Origin: Trema orientale
Taxonomy: Eukaryota; Streptophyta; Magnoliopsida; Rosales; Cannabaceae
NCBI GenBank assembly: GCA_002914845.1
Contig: JXTC01000393.1
Coordinates: 237,885-301,884, forward strand
Direction of reading: 5' to 3'
Length of the DNA stretch: 64,000 nucleotides
The notes below the pieces were generated by a model, which ran no database searches, had not been told where the DNA came from, and saw nothing but the letters and a program-made list of their open reading frames with translations. Both the position numbers and the translations under genes were made by a program. Shown here one piece after another: positions 10,392 through 22,640 of the stretch. Position 1 is the first letter of the stretch. Each line of letters begins with the position of its first letter.

Positions 10392-12759
10392 CTGCTGCCA
10401 AACCTATAATTATTTTGCCTTGTTTGAAAGAGATTAGAATAAGAGGATATGGGGTCTTTCAGTAGAATTCTGATGATGAAATCTTCTAGAAATAGTAGCT
10501 GAAATTAAGCGAGAGGTCCATTTTTGCCAAAATGCCCGAAAATGTGTGGCTAGCTTGTGTTTTCAGATTTAAACCTTATCTCTTAGACTTTGGACAATCT
10601 TATGTGGTGACTTATTGACATTGTTGTGCATGGAAACTTTTAATTAATTAGACAATGTTTCGTAATTTAAGCACATAAATCCATTCCTGTCAATATATTG
10701 TTCAACGACATAAAAATAATTTTAGTAAATTATGAAAGAATAGATTTAAAACCAAGATGAATTTGTTTGTCAAAAGGAAAATGTTGTTTCTTCTATGTAT
10801 TCTAGAAATAGGACTTGACTTTGTATTATGGTAGATAGCACCTATTGATGACAAGCATTTCTATACATCATATCGAATTAAATTCAAAACCATATTACTC
10901 TTAGCAGAATAAAATCTAATAACTGAGATTCAACATTAATTTCTTTTTTGTTTTTTTTAACATTTCTTATCTATACTCTACTATAGAATCCTAAAAATAA
11001 GACTGGAATTTTCGCATCATATTCCTGATTTTGAGTGAAGCATTTCGTAATTCAAATTCTAGAAAACTGATCAAACAATATATTGACAGGAATGACAATA
11101 CTATCATTAGTTCTGAGACCCTGTCCCCTTTTATTATAATAAACTACTAATTACTCAACACCTTTCGGCCATTCATTACCACGTGGACAGAGTTTGTGGT
11201 TCACAGTTTGATGGCATGCATTATAGTCTTATGGACAAGGTATTGCACTTCTAAAAGTCAATGCCTCAACTATAACAAATATCCACTCGTCCTCTTTTAA
11301 AGGCTTTATCTAAGAACTTGTTATAATGACTGAGCAATGAACATCTTCATCTTTTTTAGGACAGGAACCAATAGATGAAAGAAAGCTGTCTCTTAAAGGG
11401 ATGATACCCCAACATACATATATGCGCTGGTGTTTCTTTGCCTAAGGCTATTGACTTTTTATCAATTATAACCCCCAAAAGACGGGTTATAATGCGGTTA
11501 CGTTATTGAAAGTAAAAAGACTATTTTACCTTACTCTCTACTCTTTTTCATACTCAAGCAAAGATCTTATAATGAATTCTTGTAAAGAGTTGCCTTATTT
11601 AGCTTCCAAAGTGCAAAGACATTACATCATCTAATTCTAAAAAATGCAAAAAAATGAAGACATGAATAGATCGGTAAAGGGAACATTTCCAGTTGTGACT
11701 TAGTAAACATGACCCATACATACGTATTTGAAATGTGAAAATGGGCAGTTACCTATGTTCTAGCTTCGTCTCCTTTTGCTAAACTAACTATTTGAACCAA
11801 AGAGGCTTCTCATGGTTTGTTTGCCTTTGCAATCTGCCTGGGGTTCATTTGAAGCAATAATTACCATGAGATTTCTGTCTAGTTAAAGTTGCTAGTGGGG
11901 CGGCACAATAATACCAGCACAAGTTTTTCTACACAGGAAATAATAGCCAGGAGGAATGGCAATTCTGATAGTACTTAATGATGTCAATATTGACGTAAAC
12001 TTGTCGTCATAGTTGAGATTAAGGAACTCGTCAGAAGATGAATTTTATTTGTTCCACTCTTTTGAGTTTTGACTATGTATTTTTGAATAATATTGGATTA
12101 CTTAAGCGTGTTCCCCTTGAATAAGTCCTTTGCTACTAGAAACCGTCGTCAAATTCAAACGTCTGGAAAAAGAGCATGGTTCACACCTCGTCTAATTGAT
12201 CACTTTGGCAATTGATTTTTCAGTTTGTTATTCTTGTAAGTTATAACCTTGTATCGACATCACTTGCCTAATCACAATTCACAAAAAAAATAATAATAAT
12301 AATAATAATAAAATAAATAAATAAATAAATTGACAAGGGCTGCCATAAAGTACCACTACATTAACTGATATTAAGAAAGAAATAATAAAAAATAATGCTC
12401 TCGTGGATGAAAATTTGGATGTTCAGATGTTAATCTACCGGATTTTGAAGTGTGAGGAAACTAGACCACATCAGTTAGAGTGAAACGTGGAAAACTTTAT
12501 ACTGCAAAGAATCACACACCAACTTTTACACGGAAAAAACCCACACTAGTCATAGCTTGTTATTCTAGACACCAGATCAGAAATACAAACACCACCCATT
12601 TTAACACCTAGTTCGAGACTAAAATTAAAGAGGCACTACTTAGTACAAAACCAAAAAACAAGTACACATACATCAGTTAAAGAAAACCCCGCGGGGGGAC
12701 ATGCTAATTCTGTACGCCCCAACACATCAGATCAACCCCACAATTCTCATGGTCCAGTT
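10392..12759. other. Intergenic spacer with one long-range inverted repeat
   Basis: No gene found. It holds the inverted repeat annotated at 10682-11094, an AT-rich microsatellite (about 12285-12331, ATA then ATAA units), and near 12660-12759 the presumed 3' UTR of the kinase gene. Confidence 0.5.
10682..11094. repeat. Possible MITE with exact 21-bp inverted ends
   Basis: Bases 10682-10702 (starting CATTCCTGTCAATATATTG) are the exact reverse complement of 11074-11094. Inward similarity continues more weakly for about 40 bases. The 413-bp interval has no coding potential. No convincing target-site duplication was seen just outside, so the true ends may lie elsewhere. Confidence 0.45.
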
Positions 12760-15040
12760 TCAACAGACAAGGGAAGATCTAAGAGAAGTAGGGAAGTGAG
12801 TGCAAGACGACCAACGAATGACTGATTCTGTCACTATCAAATCAAGTTTCTCATGCTCACCGAGCCCAATCGTACGGTTTCTCTTGCTGTGAATGCCTGA
12901 CATACTGGACCAACATGTTACCCCTGCTCTTTTGGCTTCGGTGGGCTTGTTGTTCTCCATATGTCTAGACAACACGAGCAACTTTTCCAAGCTTGCCTCT
13001 GAATAATGAAGCAAGATTATAATTTAGACAACGTAACCATGACATAATGGTACGGAGAACTGGTTAATGAGGCATTCAAAATACCTTCATGAATTGCTTC
13101 TATTCTGGATATGTTGGCTGAAACCTCCGCCATACAACTTGCTTTCTCGACAATAGAACTAGGGCTGAAGAATGCAAAGCTTGGCATTGATGGAACAGGG
13201 AAAGACATTTTGTCTCCAATACCGATAGAATCGCCATTGCTGTGAAATGAAAACCCACCAGGTGCCAAGCAAGGAGTTGACTGCTCCAACAAGAAGGAAG
13301 AAAAAGATGATTTACATGTGAATGCGGGTGACTGGGTGTCGTTAGAAGTAGTTGGTGATCCGTTGCCAAAACTGATGTCCTGATTCCTGGACATAAATGG
13401 AGTAGAAAATGAGCAGCCACCCTCGTCCCACTCTCCACAACTTTGATCTGCACATCTACTTGGTTCTTCAGGCTTTGAATCATCGGTCGTCATCCATGAA
13501 TGATCTATAACAGGCAACAATCAAGCTCAGTGTGAGGATAAATGGGAGAAGCATGATCAAACTAAGTATCAATAGGTTGGGAAAACAGAAGGAAAAATCT
13601 CTAGTCTTCATGCCTAAACAGCTCAAGCCGTAGATCAGTAATGGAAAATTTCCCAGGATAAGATAAGATGTCGCCGTTCTGGAAAAATAGTACATTACAC
13701 CTCATCTATATCAAGAGAAAAAATACAGATGATAAATACAGTGTTATACGTTGTTCAAGAACATGGCTTTCAAGTTCCTTATCCACCATATAAGTTAGGC
13801 CTAATCAATTGACATATGCTTTTGATACTTCAAACGGGATCCGCTTCGTAAATTGATTGAAAATGAACTATTATCCAATTAGCTCCTTCAACAGTCACAA
13901 TTGCGACCAAAGTCTAATATTAAATGTCTAAGTTTAGCTGCTAAATGAAGTAACACCAGATCTATGATTTTAGCTTTAAGAAAAAGTAAGATGCCTATCC
14001 AAAAAATAGAATGCATTTGTTCAGCCTACCTAAAACCTGCTGAGCACTAAGCCTTCGACAAGGATCTGTACAAAGCATTCTCTTAATTAAATCCATAGCC
14101 GATTCGGAAATGCAATCCCAAGGATTCGACGGGAATCTGAGATCAGCTATCCTAACAGCATCAAATATTCGCGATTTTGTCTTTCCCCAAAACGGTGGCA
14201 TCCCGCTTAGAAGAATGTAAAGAATTACACCTGCACTCCAAACATCTGCAGCTTGATTATAGCCCCCTGCAAGTACCTCAGGAGCTATGTAAAATGGACT
14301 CCCAACTAACCCATGTAAACTCTGTCCTGTTTCCACAAACATAAATAAATCACAAAAAAATTGTAAGGAAATATCAGAGAAAACATCAACTACCACATAA
14401 CACAGAAATGATACGCATTAAACATATCAAGGAACAATATGCAATTACCAGGCTTGATATAAGTTGCAAGTCCAAAATCTGCCAATTTAATTGGAGATGA
14501 TGCGGCTTTCGTGGCCAGGAGTATGTTCTCAGGCTTCAAGTCCCTATGAACAACCCCACTTTCGTGACAATACAAAACTACCTGCATGAGATGCCTAAAG
14601 AGAACCCTGGCATCAGACTCAGAGAATCTCCCATGCTTCTCTAACTTGTGGAAAAGCTCTCCCCCAGCACAAAGCTCCATAACCAAATGAACATAGTCTT
14701 CCTCCTCGTAAACCGCCTTTAGATCTACAACATTTGGGTGCCCGGATAGCCTTGTCATAATCTCAATCTCAAGCCTGATGCTCCTAACGTCATCTGAGGT
14801 CACCAGTCTATCTTTAGCTATTGATTTGCAGGCTAAAACCTCTCCTGTCAACTTATCGGTACACGCCCGAATAACACCAAACTGCCCCCAACCCAATTGC
14901 TCACCAAGAATGTATTGATCTTTGAGATTTGAGTTCTCGTTTGCTTCCAAAATGGTTGTAGTCAAGCTCGCGACTTTGTAAGAGTTGCACAGACGTGTCG
15001 ATGGTTCACTGCTGCTGTTGCTAAGAGCAGCAACAGCCAT
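12760..15040 (-). CDS. PEPKR1: PEPKR1-type calcium-independent CDPK-related Ser/Thr kinase
   Basis: Four coding exons on the - strand: 15040-14449, 14326-14030, 13504-13085 and 12998-12760, giving 515 aa. The frame stays open upstream to 15103, but that codon is TTG; the first ATG is 15040 (MAVAALSNSS). The kinase domain shows the Gly-loop GWGQFG (about residues 50-55), ACK lysine (about 72), HRDLKPEN (about 165-172), DFGLA (about 188) and GSPFYIAPE. The sequence matches Arabidopsis PEPKR1 (At1g12580), including the tail strings GGCSFST and PGFSF-like GGFSF. This family belongs to the CDPK-SnRK superfamily; no EF-hands are present, so calcium regulation through its own tail is not expected. 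The ~200-residue tail is Ser-rich and probably disordered. All three introns are GT-AG in phase 1. The name PEP-carboxylase-kinase-related does not prove PEPC as a substrate. Confidence 0.92.
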
Positions 15041-16135
15041 ACCAAATTTCTCTCCGAACAAACACCAATCAGAATCTTGGCCTATCTGGTTTTCTGATTT
15101 CAAGATTCTGTTTAGCCTTTTCAGAAGGCACCCGACTCCCCAAACGAAAGAGAAAGCTCAAATTTCTAAGTCCATAAATTGATTGTTTTGCTTACATAGG
15201 CATTCACATAAAACCATACTTAGTTCAACATAAAGAAACAGGCTCCTTCCACAGTTAGTTGTTGAAGTTGACAGTGACAGATACCTTGAAGAATAGGATA
15301 CCACGAATCTGGACAACGTTAAACTAGATGACAAAACTTACAAAGAACGAGTGTGAACCATTGGCTGAGGTATCACATGGATCTGCAAAAAGTAAGTTCC
15401 AGAAAAATTTAGTCCTACGCATATAATCAGATATATTTTTCTTCCGATTGAATTAAACCAACAAGTAAAATAAAATTAAAAAAATTAAAAAAAAAAAACT
15501 CATTGCATCAAATTTTTTTAATCTATTTGAACTCTTTTTTCCCCCCTTAATGAGAATTTTCTTAGCTTTTTCTGGGATGTTGACGTCCTTAAATTCATGC
15601 CAATAAAAGAACAATTCGATTCGAACACAAAATCTCTAGGCCATCAGAACACATACATAAGTACATAAGTACATAAAACAGAAAGATCTTTAAGATTCAA
15701 TGAGATTCACTCAAGGAAAACTAACCATAAGCAACTGAAAAAAAACCCACAATCTACTTAAAGCAAAGCACCAATAGTCCTCAACCAAAAAAACACCAAA
15801 CTCACTGAAAATAGCTAAATTCCGGAGGAACCCATTAAAATTGAGCTAGAAAGAAATCGACCCAGATCCAAAGTTGCCGTGTTCTACCAAGGGAACCAAA
15901 CACTTGAACTCAAAAACACACATTCACACACCCCATTAATGCATAGACATAGTAACTCATATGGACCTGGTTTGAGAGCTGAATAAAGAGAGAGAAAGCG
16001 ATAGAGAGCGAGAGAGAGAGAGAGAGAGAGAACAGGGAAGGAGTCCGTTGGAGCAGTAGTTGAGCTGCTCCCAAGGACAGAGCTCCTCCTGTCTTTTGGG
16101 CTCTCACTTCGGCTCTTCCTGTCTGTTAAAGTAAC
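15041..16135 (-). promoter_or_regulatory. 5' leader and promoter region of PEPKR1
   Basis: Upstream of the kinase ATG on the - strand. A GA/CT microsatellite at about 16003-16030 (CT on the gene strand) and the less AT-rich block 16030-16135 look like the start of a plant 5' UTR. One or more 5' UTR introns between about 15110 and 15960 are plausible but cannot be placed. Confidence 0.4.
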
Positions 16136-17280
16136 CCAAAAGCTTTGCCTTTTCTAATTTTATTTATTTGTTTTGAAATGGTAAGGAAGGCCTCCCTTCC
16201 TTCCTGTTCCTCCCAATTTCGGACCTCAAGCCCGGCTTTAATTTTGTTTAATTACCCACTATGCTTCTTTTTTTAGCTGTATATTTACGCTTCTCATTTT
16301 TTAATCGCTAAAATTATACTTGCTCAGGTGCCCCTACGGAAATTTAATTTTATTTTGTTGTTTCTATTTTCTAGCTAATTTGTTTTAAAAAAAAAAAATT
16401 GATAAGCTTTTCTTTTTCTTTTTTTTTTTTTATGTGTATTTGTGTATAGATAGTTTCATTTGTTTGTGTGGTTGAAAAACTAATTCTTACAGTGATTTGA
16501 AAAAACTACTCTATTATATGTTTTATTGGTTTACTTACTGAAAAACATGTTGTTTTGTGAAGCTCTGCAATAACATATTGTTAAGCACATTTATACCAAA
16601 AACGGAACAACAAAAAGATAAAGAAAAAGTAAAAGAAAAGGAAAAGAAAAGAATGGGTTCAATTTCTTCTCTTTTTTTTTTTTTTGAAAATGAATTTCTT
16701 CTAATTATTTTAGCTTTCTTTTTTATTTTTTTTTCTATAAATTCTTTTTGATGATTAAGCTTTTTTTTTTTAATAATGATAATTTGTTAAGCATCTACCA
16801 ATTTTAAATGCAAACATTGGAACCTACAAATAATCACATAAAATTATAGACACCACGCATCTTTAATAATTGACAACTTTTGTTTGGTTGAAATATCAAT
16901 GCAATAATTATGACTCCACTTCATTTTTTTTTTTTTTTCTTTTTAGAACTTACTCCGCTTCTTTCCGTAGTTTTGTGTTAAATTGAAGATATTTTAAAAA
17001 AGTACCAAAAATTCACACTCGTAAAGTAGTAATTACTAATGGATATTATAAATCCATTTCCTCAAAAAAGAAAAGGTGTAAATACATATTTGCTTTGAAG
17101 ATTTATAATTATCCATATCCTTATATCTCTTTTTTTTTTTCTCTTAATACATGACTATTTAATTAAAAAATGTGTATTTTTTAATTCACAGTAAAACTTC
17201 ACCAAAAAGCATTTTTTTTTTCTTCTTTCCTTTTTGGGTTGGGAAGAACTACAACGGTATCCTAAACAAAAAGGAAAAAT
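16136..17280. other. AT-rich intergenic spacer
   Basis: Long T- and A-runs and short low-complexity tracts. No gene, known repeat or terminal repeat seen. Confidence 0.5.
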
Positions 17281-17540
17281 TATATATATATAAGTGCATC
17301 CAGTAAGTATTTTTTTTTACCTATGTGTAGGTATTTTTTTTTAGCCATTGGATCATCATCTAATGGTGATCTAACGACTATAATGAAGTGCATAAAAAGA
17401 CATGCATCATTAATGCTATTTTTCTATCTTATTTTTTACTATAAAAAATGTGCATGATAAATTTTCATTGGCCAAATTGATCCCTATGCATAGGTAAAAA
17501 AAAAATACCTATTAGATTGATGCCCATATATATATATATA
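17281..17540. mobile_element. MITE family M, copy 1
   Basis: About 250 bp with inverted ends of the type (TA)n-NNNN-AATCYAGTAGGTATTTTT, here in diverged form (left gcatccagtaagtattttt; right aaaaatacctattagattgatgc). The core contains the family phrase AGCCATTGGATCATCATCT and, further in, aatgaagtgcat and aattttcattggcc. Three more copies lie at 43.6, 44.6 and 63.2 kb. The ends sit in TA microsatellite, so TA target preference is likely, but the exact TSD cannot be read. Confidence 0.75.
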
Positions 17541-17750
17541 GAGAAAAGTGGTATATGTCCACATTTTTAAAACTGTTTAAGTGTATGTTCAAAATTTAAA
17601 ATTAATAGCTATATCTCCATTGTTTAAAAACCTCCAGCTAATTAATTTTTACTTTTCCAATTTTGCCCTTAATGAAATTGTTCAGTTTTTTTTTTTTTGC
17701 CATTCGTTTTTTTATTTCCCATACTCTTTCGTTCTTCTTTCTTCTTCTTT

Positions 17751-17774
17751 TCTCTCTCTCTCTCTCTCTCTCTT
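17751..17774 (+). repeat. CT microsatellite
   Basis: A (CT)n tract of about 12 units inside the left arm of the MULE-like element. Confidence 0.8.
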
Positions 17775-18708
17775 TTTTTGTCGTTCTTCTTTTTCTGAAT
17801 CTCTCTCATCCCTCCATTAATTTTTCTCTTCAATATCCATAGTTTTCTGTTTGGATCTACGGTGGCTTCTTGTATTTTTTGGCATATATCTCCATTATTC
17901 TTCTTCTCTGGCGTTGCTTGGTTCATCGCCATCTTCTTCAAGGTCGTTTTATTTATCTTCTCGGATCTCGGCATTTCTGGCGATTTGTGTATTGCTTTGG
18001 TCGAATCTCCAACATTTTTTATTTTGATTTTGTTTCGATATGTATTGCTCTCTTGATTTTAATTTGATTGTATTGTGTATTGATTTTGGGAATTTTAATT
18101 TATATTGGAAGTTCGTATTATAATTAATTTTAATTCAAGCATAAGATTGCTTTTTTGTTAGGTCTTAGTAGCTTTTTATATTTTGCTATATGTTTTGAAA
18201 TTGGTTTTTGTAATTGGCAATGGTTTATTAATTTTTAGTCGTGGTATATGTGGTATTTGTAGTAGTATATACGATCTATTTCGTAGTATATGATATTACT
18301 GTTTACTGATTTTTGTTGTTGAATATATTCTATATTGCTTGTTTGGTATATATACTTTTGGTTTTAGTATATGTGTTTTTTATGTTGGTATATGCTTTTT
18401 TTGTTATTAATCTTAGATGTTCAGTACGCTTATTTGATTCATATATTCTTGGTTTTGGTATCATCAGTTTTATGTGGTGGTATATGTTATGTGGTTATTA
18501 TTGATTAATATATTAATTATTTTGCTATTATTGATCAAAAGTTTGAACCCAAGTCTGTTTTTCTGTTTTAGTTTTTTTTATGGTACATAGTTTTTTATGT
18601 TTGGTACATAGAGTTTTTAACTTGTTATATTTATGTATGTATCTCCTGAACCAGTAGATGTGATATTATTTTTTTTATTAATGTTTGTTTATTAGTTTTT
18701 CTATACAG

Positions 18709-18845
18709 GTTCATATACTGATTATGAAGTTGATGAATTGGATATGAATTTTAAGTATCTTTTTATGGCGTTTGGAGCTTCTATTAAAGGGTAGTATCAT
18801 TGTAGGTCTGTGATATCAATTTATGGGACACATGGATCATTACTT
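18709..18845 (+). pseudogene. MULE (mudrA-type) transposase fragment, broken
   Basis: Read on the + strand after a splice-like ctatacag, the frame gives a phrase including LFMAFGASIKG, then a stop codon (TAG at about 18791), then YHCRSVISIYGTH. The order F-x-A-F-x-A-I-K-G, xx-CR-V-I-x-x-x-GTH is the well-known start of the Mutator-like DDE transposase core (usually followed by Asp-Gly-Thr; here Tyr replaces the catalytic-region Asp). Only about 40 codons are recognisable; the rest of the transposase is gone or unrecognisable. This is what identifies the surrounding 4.2-kb unit as MULE-derived. Confidence 0.6.
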
Positions 18846-20036
18846 TTTTTGTATTAAGTTTATAGTTTGTTTTGTTTTGAAAGGAAGGATTTTTTTTTTT
18901 TTCCAATATCTAGGTAAATGAATTTTTGGTCTTATAGTATATAGATATTTTGTCTTAGTATATGTAGTTATATACTAGATTCATTACTTTAAATATTTGA
19001 TATTATTATCTTGTTTCTAAGTTTTTATATTTTCAGATACATGAATTTTTGGTCTTGGTGTATGGAAATTTTGTCATGATATATGAGGCTATATACCAGA
19101 TTCATTACTTGCTATATATTATTGAATTTGTTTTTTGTTGGTGGAACAAAAAAATCATCATTGTGTATAATATATATATACCAGATTATGTACGAACCCA
19201 AATATTGTTATCGAAATCTTATGAAGCAGTAAAAAAAATATTATAGACGATTTTTTGAGTTAAGTGATTGTATATAAACATATATATCGTGTTCGAAATG
19301 ACAAATTCACATACTATTTCTTAGTTGGGTTATAATATTTGAGCATAGTACCCTAGTTTATATATCCTGTCAGAGTATTAGAAGCTATATACCTATTGCA
19401 TATTAGAATGAACCATGAAGATAATCTTATGTATCTAGTTCAAAAGATTATATATCATAAAGAGAGAATTTTTTAAATATACATTATCATTCCTAAACAG
19501 TTTTAGCTTTTTTTAAATTACTCAAGTGTACCTCACAAAGTGAATAACTAAAAGCAAGTAAGTAACAGTTTAGATTTATATCAAATTGCATTATATAAAA
19601 CATATGAACTAATGAGAAAATTGTCTAATGTTCAATATTTTCGCAATTAAAAGTATTCAATACAATAATCATTTTCAAACCAAAAAATCATATTATTTTT
19701 GCTAAACTAAAATAAGACCACATGTTCCATATCACTTTGGTATCCCCTTCTCATCTTGTCTTCAGTCCAATGATAGAGTTCTACAATCATCTTTTGCCAA
19801 TAGAATGTGATTCTATCTTGTGTTACTTCTTTTATGTTGACATTTGTCATCAATGCCTCTGCTCTTTTGATCACAAACATCCCACAGTCGGTACTGTTTT
19901 CACGAGAAAAACTATCAGATTTTACAAGTCATGTACCAAACATTAAAAATCACATACCATGTTCAAATTAGCATATAACACAATGAAATATCAAACAAAT
20001 ACACAAGGTTATGAACCAAAAACATAAGCTTATTAA

Positions 20037-20800
20037 TCAAAACAAATTAAACAAATACTGAACAAAAAACAAATATAAATTGATAAATTTATAAACTATA
20101 TAGATAAGTTTAAGAATTGAATGAATTAAACGAGATACATAGCAGATATAAACTATAACTATAACATCATAAACCACACTCACAAATTTATAAACTAAAA
20201 ACATAAATTTATAAACCAAACAGAATAGTATCATCAAAAAAATTCAATAGAACTAGATACCTAACTTTACATACTAAATAGAAAATTTTTAAGGAGATAT
20301 ATTTTCATATCTGAAATACAACTTTATGAACTAGAGACACAAACTTATGAACCACACTGACAACTTCATGAACTAAAGACAAAATTTTATGAACCAGATA
20401 GCTTTTGAATTTGAACCAAAGACTTAAATATATAAACCAGATAGCTTTTGAATTTGAACCAGATAGCTTTTGAATTTGAACCAAAGACCTAAAGTTATGA
20501 ACATAATATGCCAAGAACTAATTTATATGAGATATATTCTCATATATGAAATGCAACTTTATGAAACACAATTTTATAAATTAAAGATATAAAGTTATAA
20601 ACCACATTGACAGCTTCATAAACTAAATACATAATTTCATAAAAAAAAAGTTTATAAACCAAACACATAAATTTATGAACCAAGCAGAAATCAAATATGT
20701 ACCAAAAAATTTTGAATCCAACCCCAGATTCTCTCACATTCAAATCGCTAGCAGACTCTCTCAAATTATAAAACATAAATACTATCTGAATTTATATATA
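20037..20800 (-). repeat. Array of degenerate short units (TATGAACCA / TATAAACCA)
   Basis: On the + strand the motif TATRAACYA recurs every 13-30 bases, often separated by gacaaa or acataaa. On the - strand this gives an open but surely non-genic pseudo-peptide of LVYKFxSLVYK-type units. Units are too diverged to fix a single period. The left half of the same element (about 18240-19100) has related GGTATATG/GGTACATA units on the + strand. Confidence 0.6.
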
Positions 20801-20804
20801 CAAG

Positions 20805-21215
20805 AACAACAATATCATGAACTACATCCAAATTTCTATGTACCACATATAAAAAACTAGGAACCAAATTTTACATGAGTTAGTCCACATCTAATACATA
20901 TCAAAACTCATATGTTTCACCACAATTATGAACTAAAATAGGAATTCCTCAATTAAAAATAAAAATCCCTAAATTTTCAATTGAATATACTAAAAACTAT
21001 AATCTCAGAACAATAATATCATAAACTGCATTCAAAATTCTATGTACCACATATAAAAGACTATGAACCGAATTTCACATGAATTAGATCAGATCTAACA
21101 TATATCAAAACTCATATTTTTTACCACAATCATAAACTAATATAGGAATTTATCAACGAAAAAAAAAACTCCTAAATTTTCAATTGAATCTACTAAAAAC
21201 TAGAACCTCAAAAAC
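20805..21215. repeat. Two-copy tandem repeat, period about 203 bp
   Basis: Copy 1 starts near 20805 and copy 2 near 21008. Both run through the shared phrases ctatgtaccacatataaaa, catatatcaaaactcatat or close variants, and a final variant of aggaatt. The copies differ by scattered substitutions. The pair lies inside the right half of the MULE-like element. Confidence 0.7.
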
Positions 21216-22089
21216 GATTGAATCTAAGTATTTCACCTAAAAATAACCAAATAATACAAATGAATCTACTAAAAACTTAAAATACAAATTAATCAAAAAA
21301 GTGAAGATCAATCGGTGTTGATTTACCTTTGGATCTGCACGTTCATCAATGAAATTCGAAAACTTTTCAATGGAACTTCAATCTCTATTGACAGAGCTTT
21401 GATGTTTCTGGATGAACTTATAGATTGAAGATTATTTTAGATTGAAATCTACTCCATATCCAACAATGGTGAAGCTCCAGCGTTGACACTCTCGAAGAAG
21501 AAGAAGCTGATGTCGGTGATGATTTACGAATGAAGAAATTCGCTGTAGAGATTTTTTTTTTCCTCTAGAGCGTGAAAAGTTAGGGGAGATGGTTCAGTAA
21601 GGGCATTTTTGGTATAGACTTCCAACAGGTCTTTACATGGGTCATTTGGCTATAAAAAATGGGCTATAGACATACATTGAATTATGGACCTAAAATTGGC
21701 CAAAACGCTATGCAGCCCATATATATATATATATAAGGTTTTGTAGAAACATTATCGAATTTTAGACCCTAAACTCTAAATTTTAGACCATATGCTTTTC
21801 GAATATTATTGCAAAATATCTAGTATATCACTATATATAATATAAAATATAATATATTGAGTATACTCAATACATAAACTGAACATAGTATATAAGTACA
21901 TATGAGAAGTAAAAAAATATATACAACTATAAAAAAGAAAAATAGACATTTATTAAAACAAAGTGTAAAAATAAGTCACATAATGTGTGGAAAAAAAGGA
22001 CACACACCTAAATTTCCCTATATTCATTACATATAATATACAAAAAGGCTTATTACAAAATTCCAGACCCAAAATAACAAAAATTAAAA

Positions 22090-22435
22090 AATCGGCCAAT
22101 TTTTTTGAAAAATTCCAGATTGATATTAAAAAAATATCATTTTTTATAAGCTCTTTTAGAAAATAACACTTTTTATAAATATTTAGAAAAACATCACTTT
22201 TTTTTTTTTCAAAATTGGTATTTTTCAATGATACTCGAGATATCTAATTGGGTTACTTTGGGTAACCAATCTAGTTGCTTCAACTAATTGATCATACCTC
22301 AAGTATCTCATCAATTAATAAAAAGTAGTATTTTTCTAAATATTTTTAAAATTGATTATTTTCTAATTAAAATTCGATATTTTTCAAAAAATTTTGAAAT
22401 CCGGAATTTTTCAAAAATTGAAAAATTACCATAAA
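22090..22435. repeat. Foldback (imperfect inverted repeat) element
   Basis: About 105 bp at 22093-22198 is an imperfect reverse complement of 22328-22434: both arms contain, in order, aaaattccrgat, aaaatatc, tagaaaataa and aatatttagaaaaa when read towards the centre. The loop of about 130 bp has no coding potential. It would form a long imperfect hairpin if transcribed. It could be a foldback MITE. Confidence 0.6.
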
Positions 22436-22454
22436 AAATCAAACTTCCTCTCTA

Positions 22455-22640
22455 CAAGAGGGTCAATAATAGGCCAGGGTCCATGGGCCCGTCCAAGTCT
22501 AGTCCTCTTACAAGTGTCAGCGATACTGGGCCTAGCACGGCACTCGGGGCCCGGAATCTGGGCCGGTCTAGGCCGTGTAAGAAGGGGCTTCGGCCCTTTT
22601 TCCCCTTGCGTTTTTAAAACTCGGTGTCGTATGTACGTGC
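22455..22640. repeat. GC-rich fragment related to the 43.2-kb TIR element
   Basis: A GC-rich island rich in GGGCC and GGCCC strings, including GGGCCCGGAATCTGGGCC, which nearly repeats a phrase at about 43391 inside the GC-rich TIR element. No ends or TSD recognised; it abuts the promoter of the ZFWD1 gene. Confidence 0.45.

Larger units (their letters stand above)
17541..21735 (+). mobile_element. Decayed Mutator-like element (MULE) of about 4.2 kb
   Basis: The stretch is bounded by TA microsatellites on both sides (about 17521-17540 and 21719-21735). Its two halves look like diverged inverted arms: both ends read into a phrase like TGCCCTTAMTGAA (+ strand at left about 17664, - strand at right about 21600), then pyrimidine-rich TCTTCTTC tracts, then arrays of degenerate short units (GGTATATG-like in the left half, the reverse complement TATAAACCA/TATGAACCA in the right half). 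A scrap of MULE transposase lies at 18730-18840. Long subterminal repeats and a mudrA-type scrap together suggest a MULE; exact TIRs and a 9-11 bp TSD were not established. Confidence 0.55.

Noticed and set aside
17669..17974. Open - strand frame of 101 codons rich in Lys/Glu/Arg
   Set aside because: It is a translation of a CT microsatellite and pyrimidine tracts in the MULE arm; composition is low complexity and there is no homology.
20037..20776. Several - strand open frames with LVYKFxSLVYK-type repeats, resembling a repetitive membrane protein
   Set aside because: The units come from the degenerate TATRAACCA array, differ between frames, and lack any start context, splice pattern or family match.
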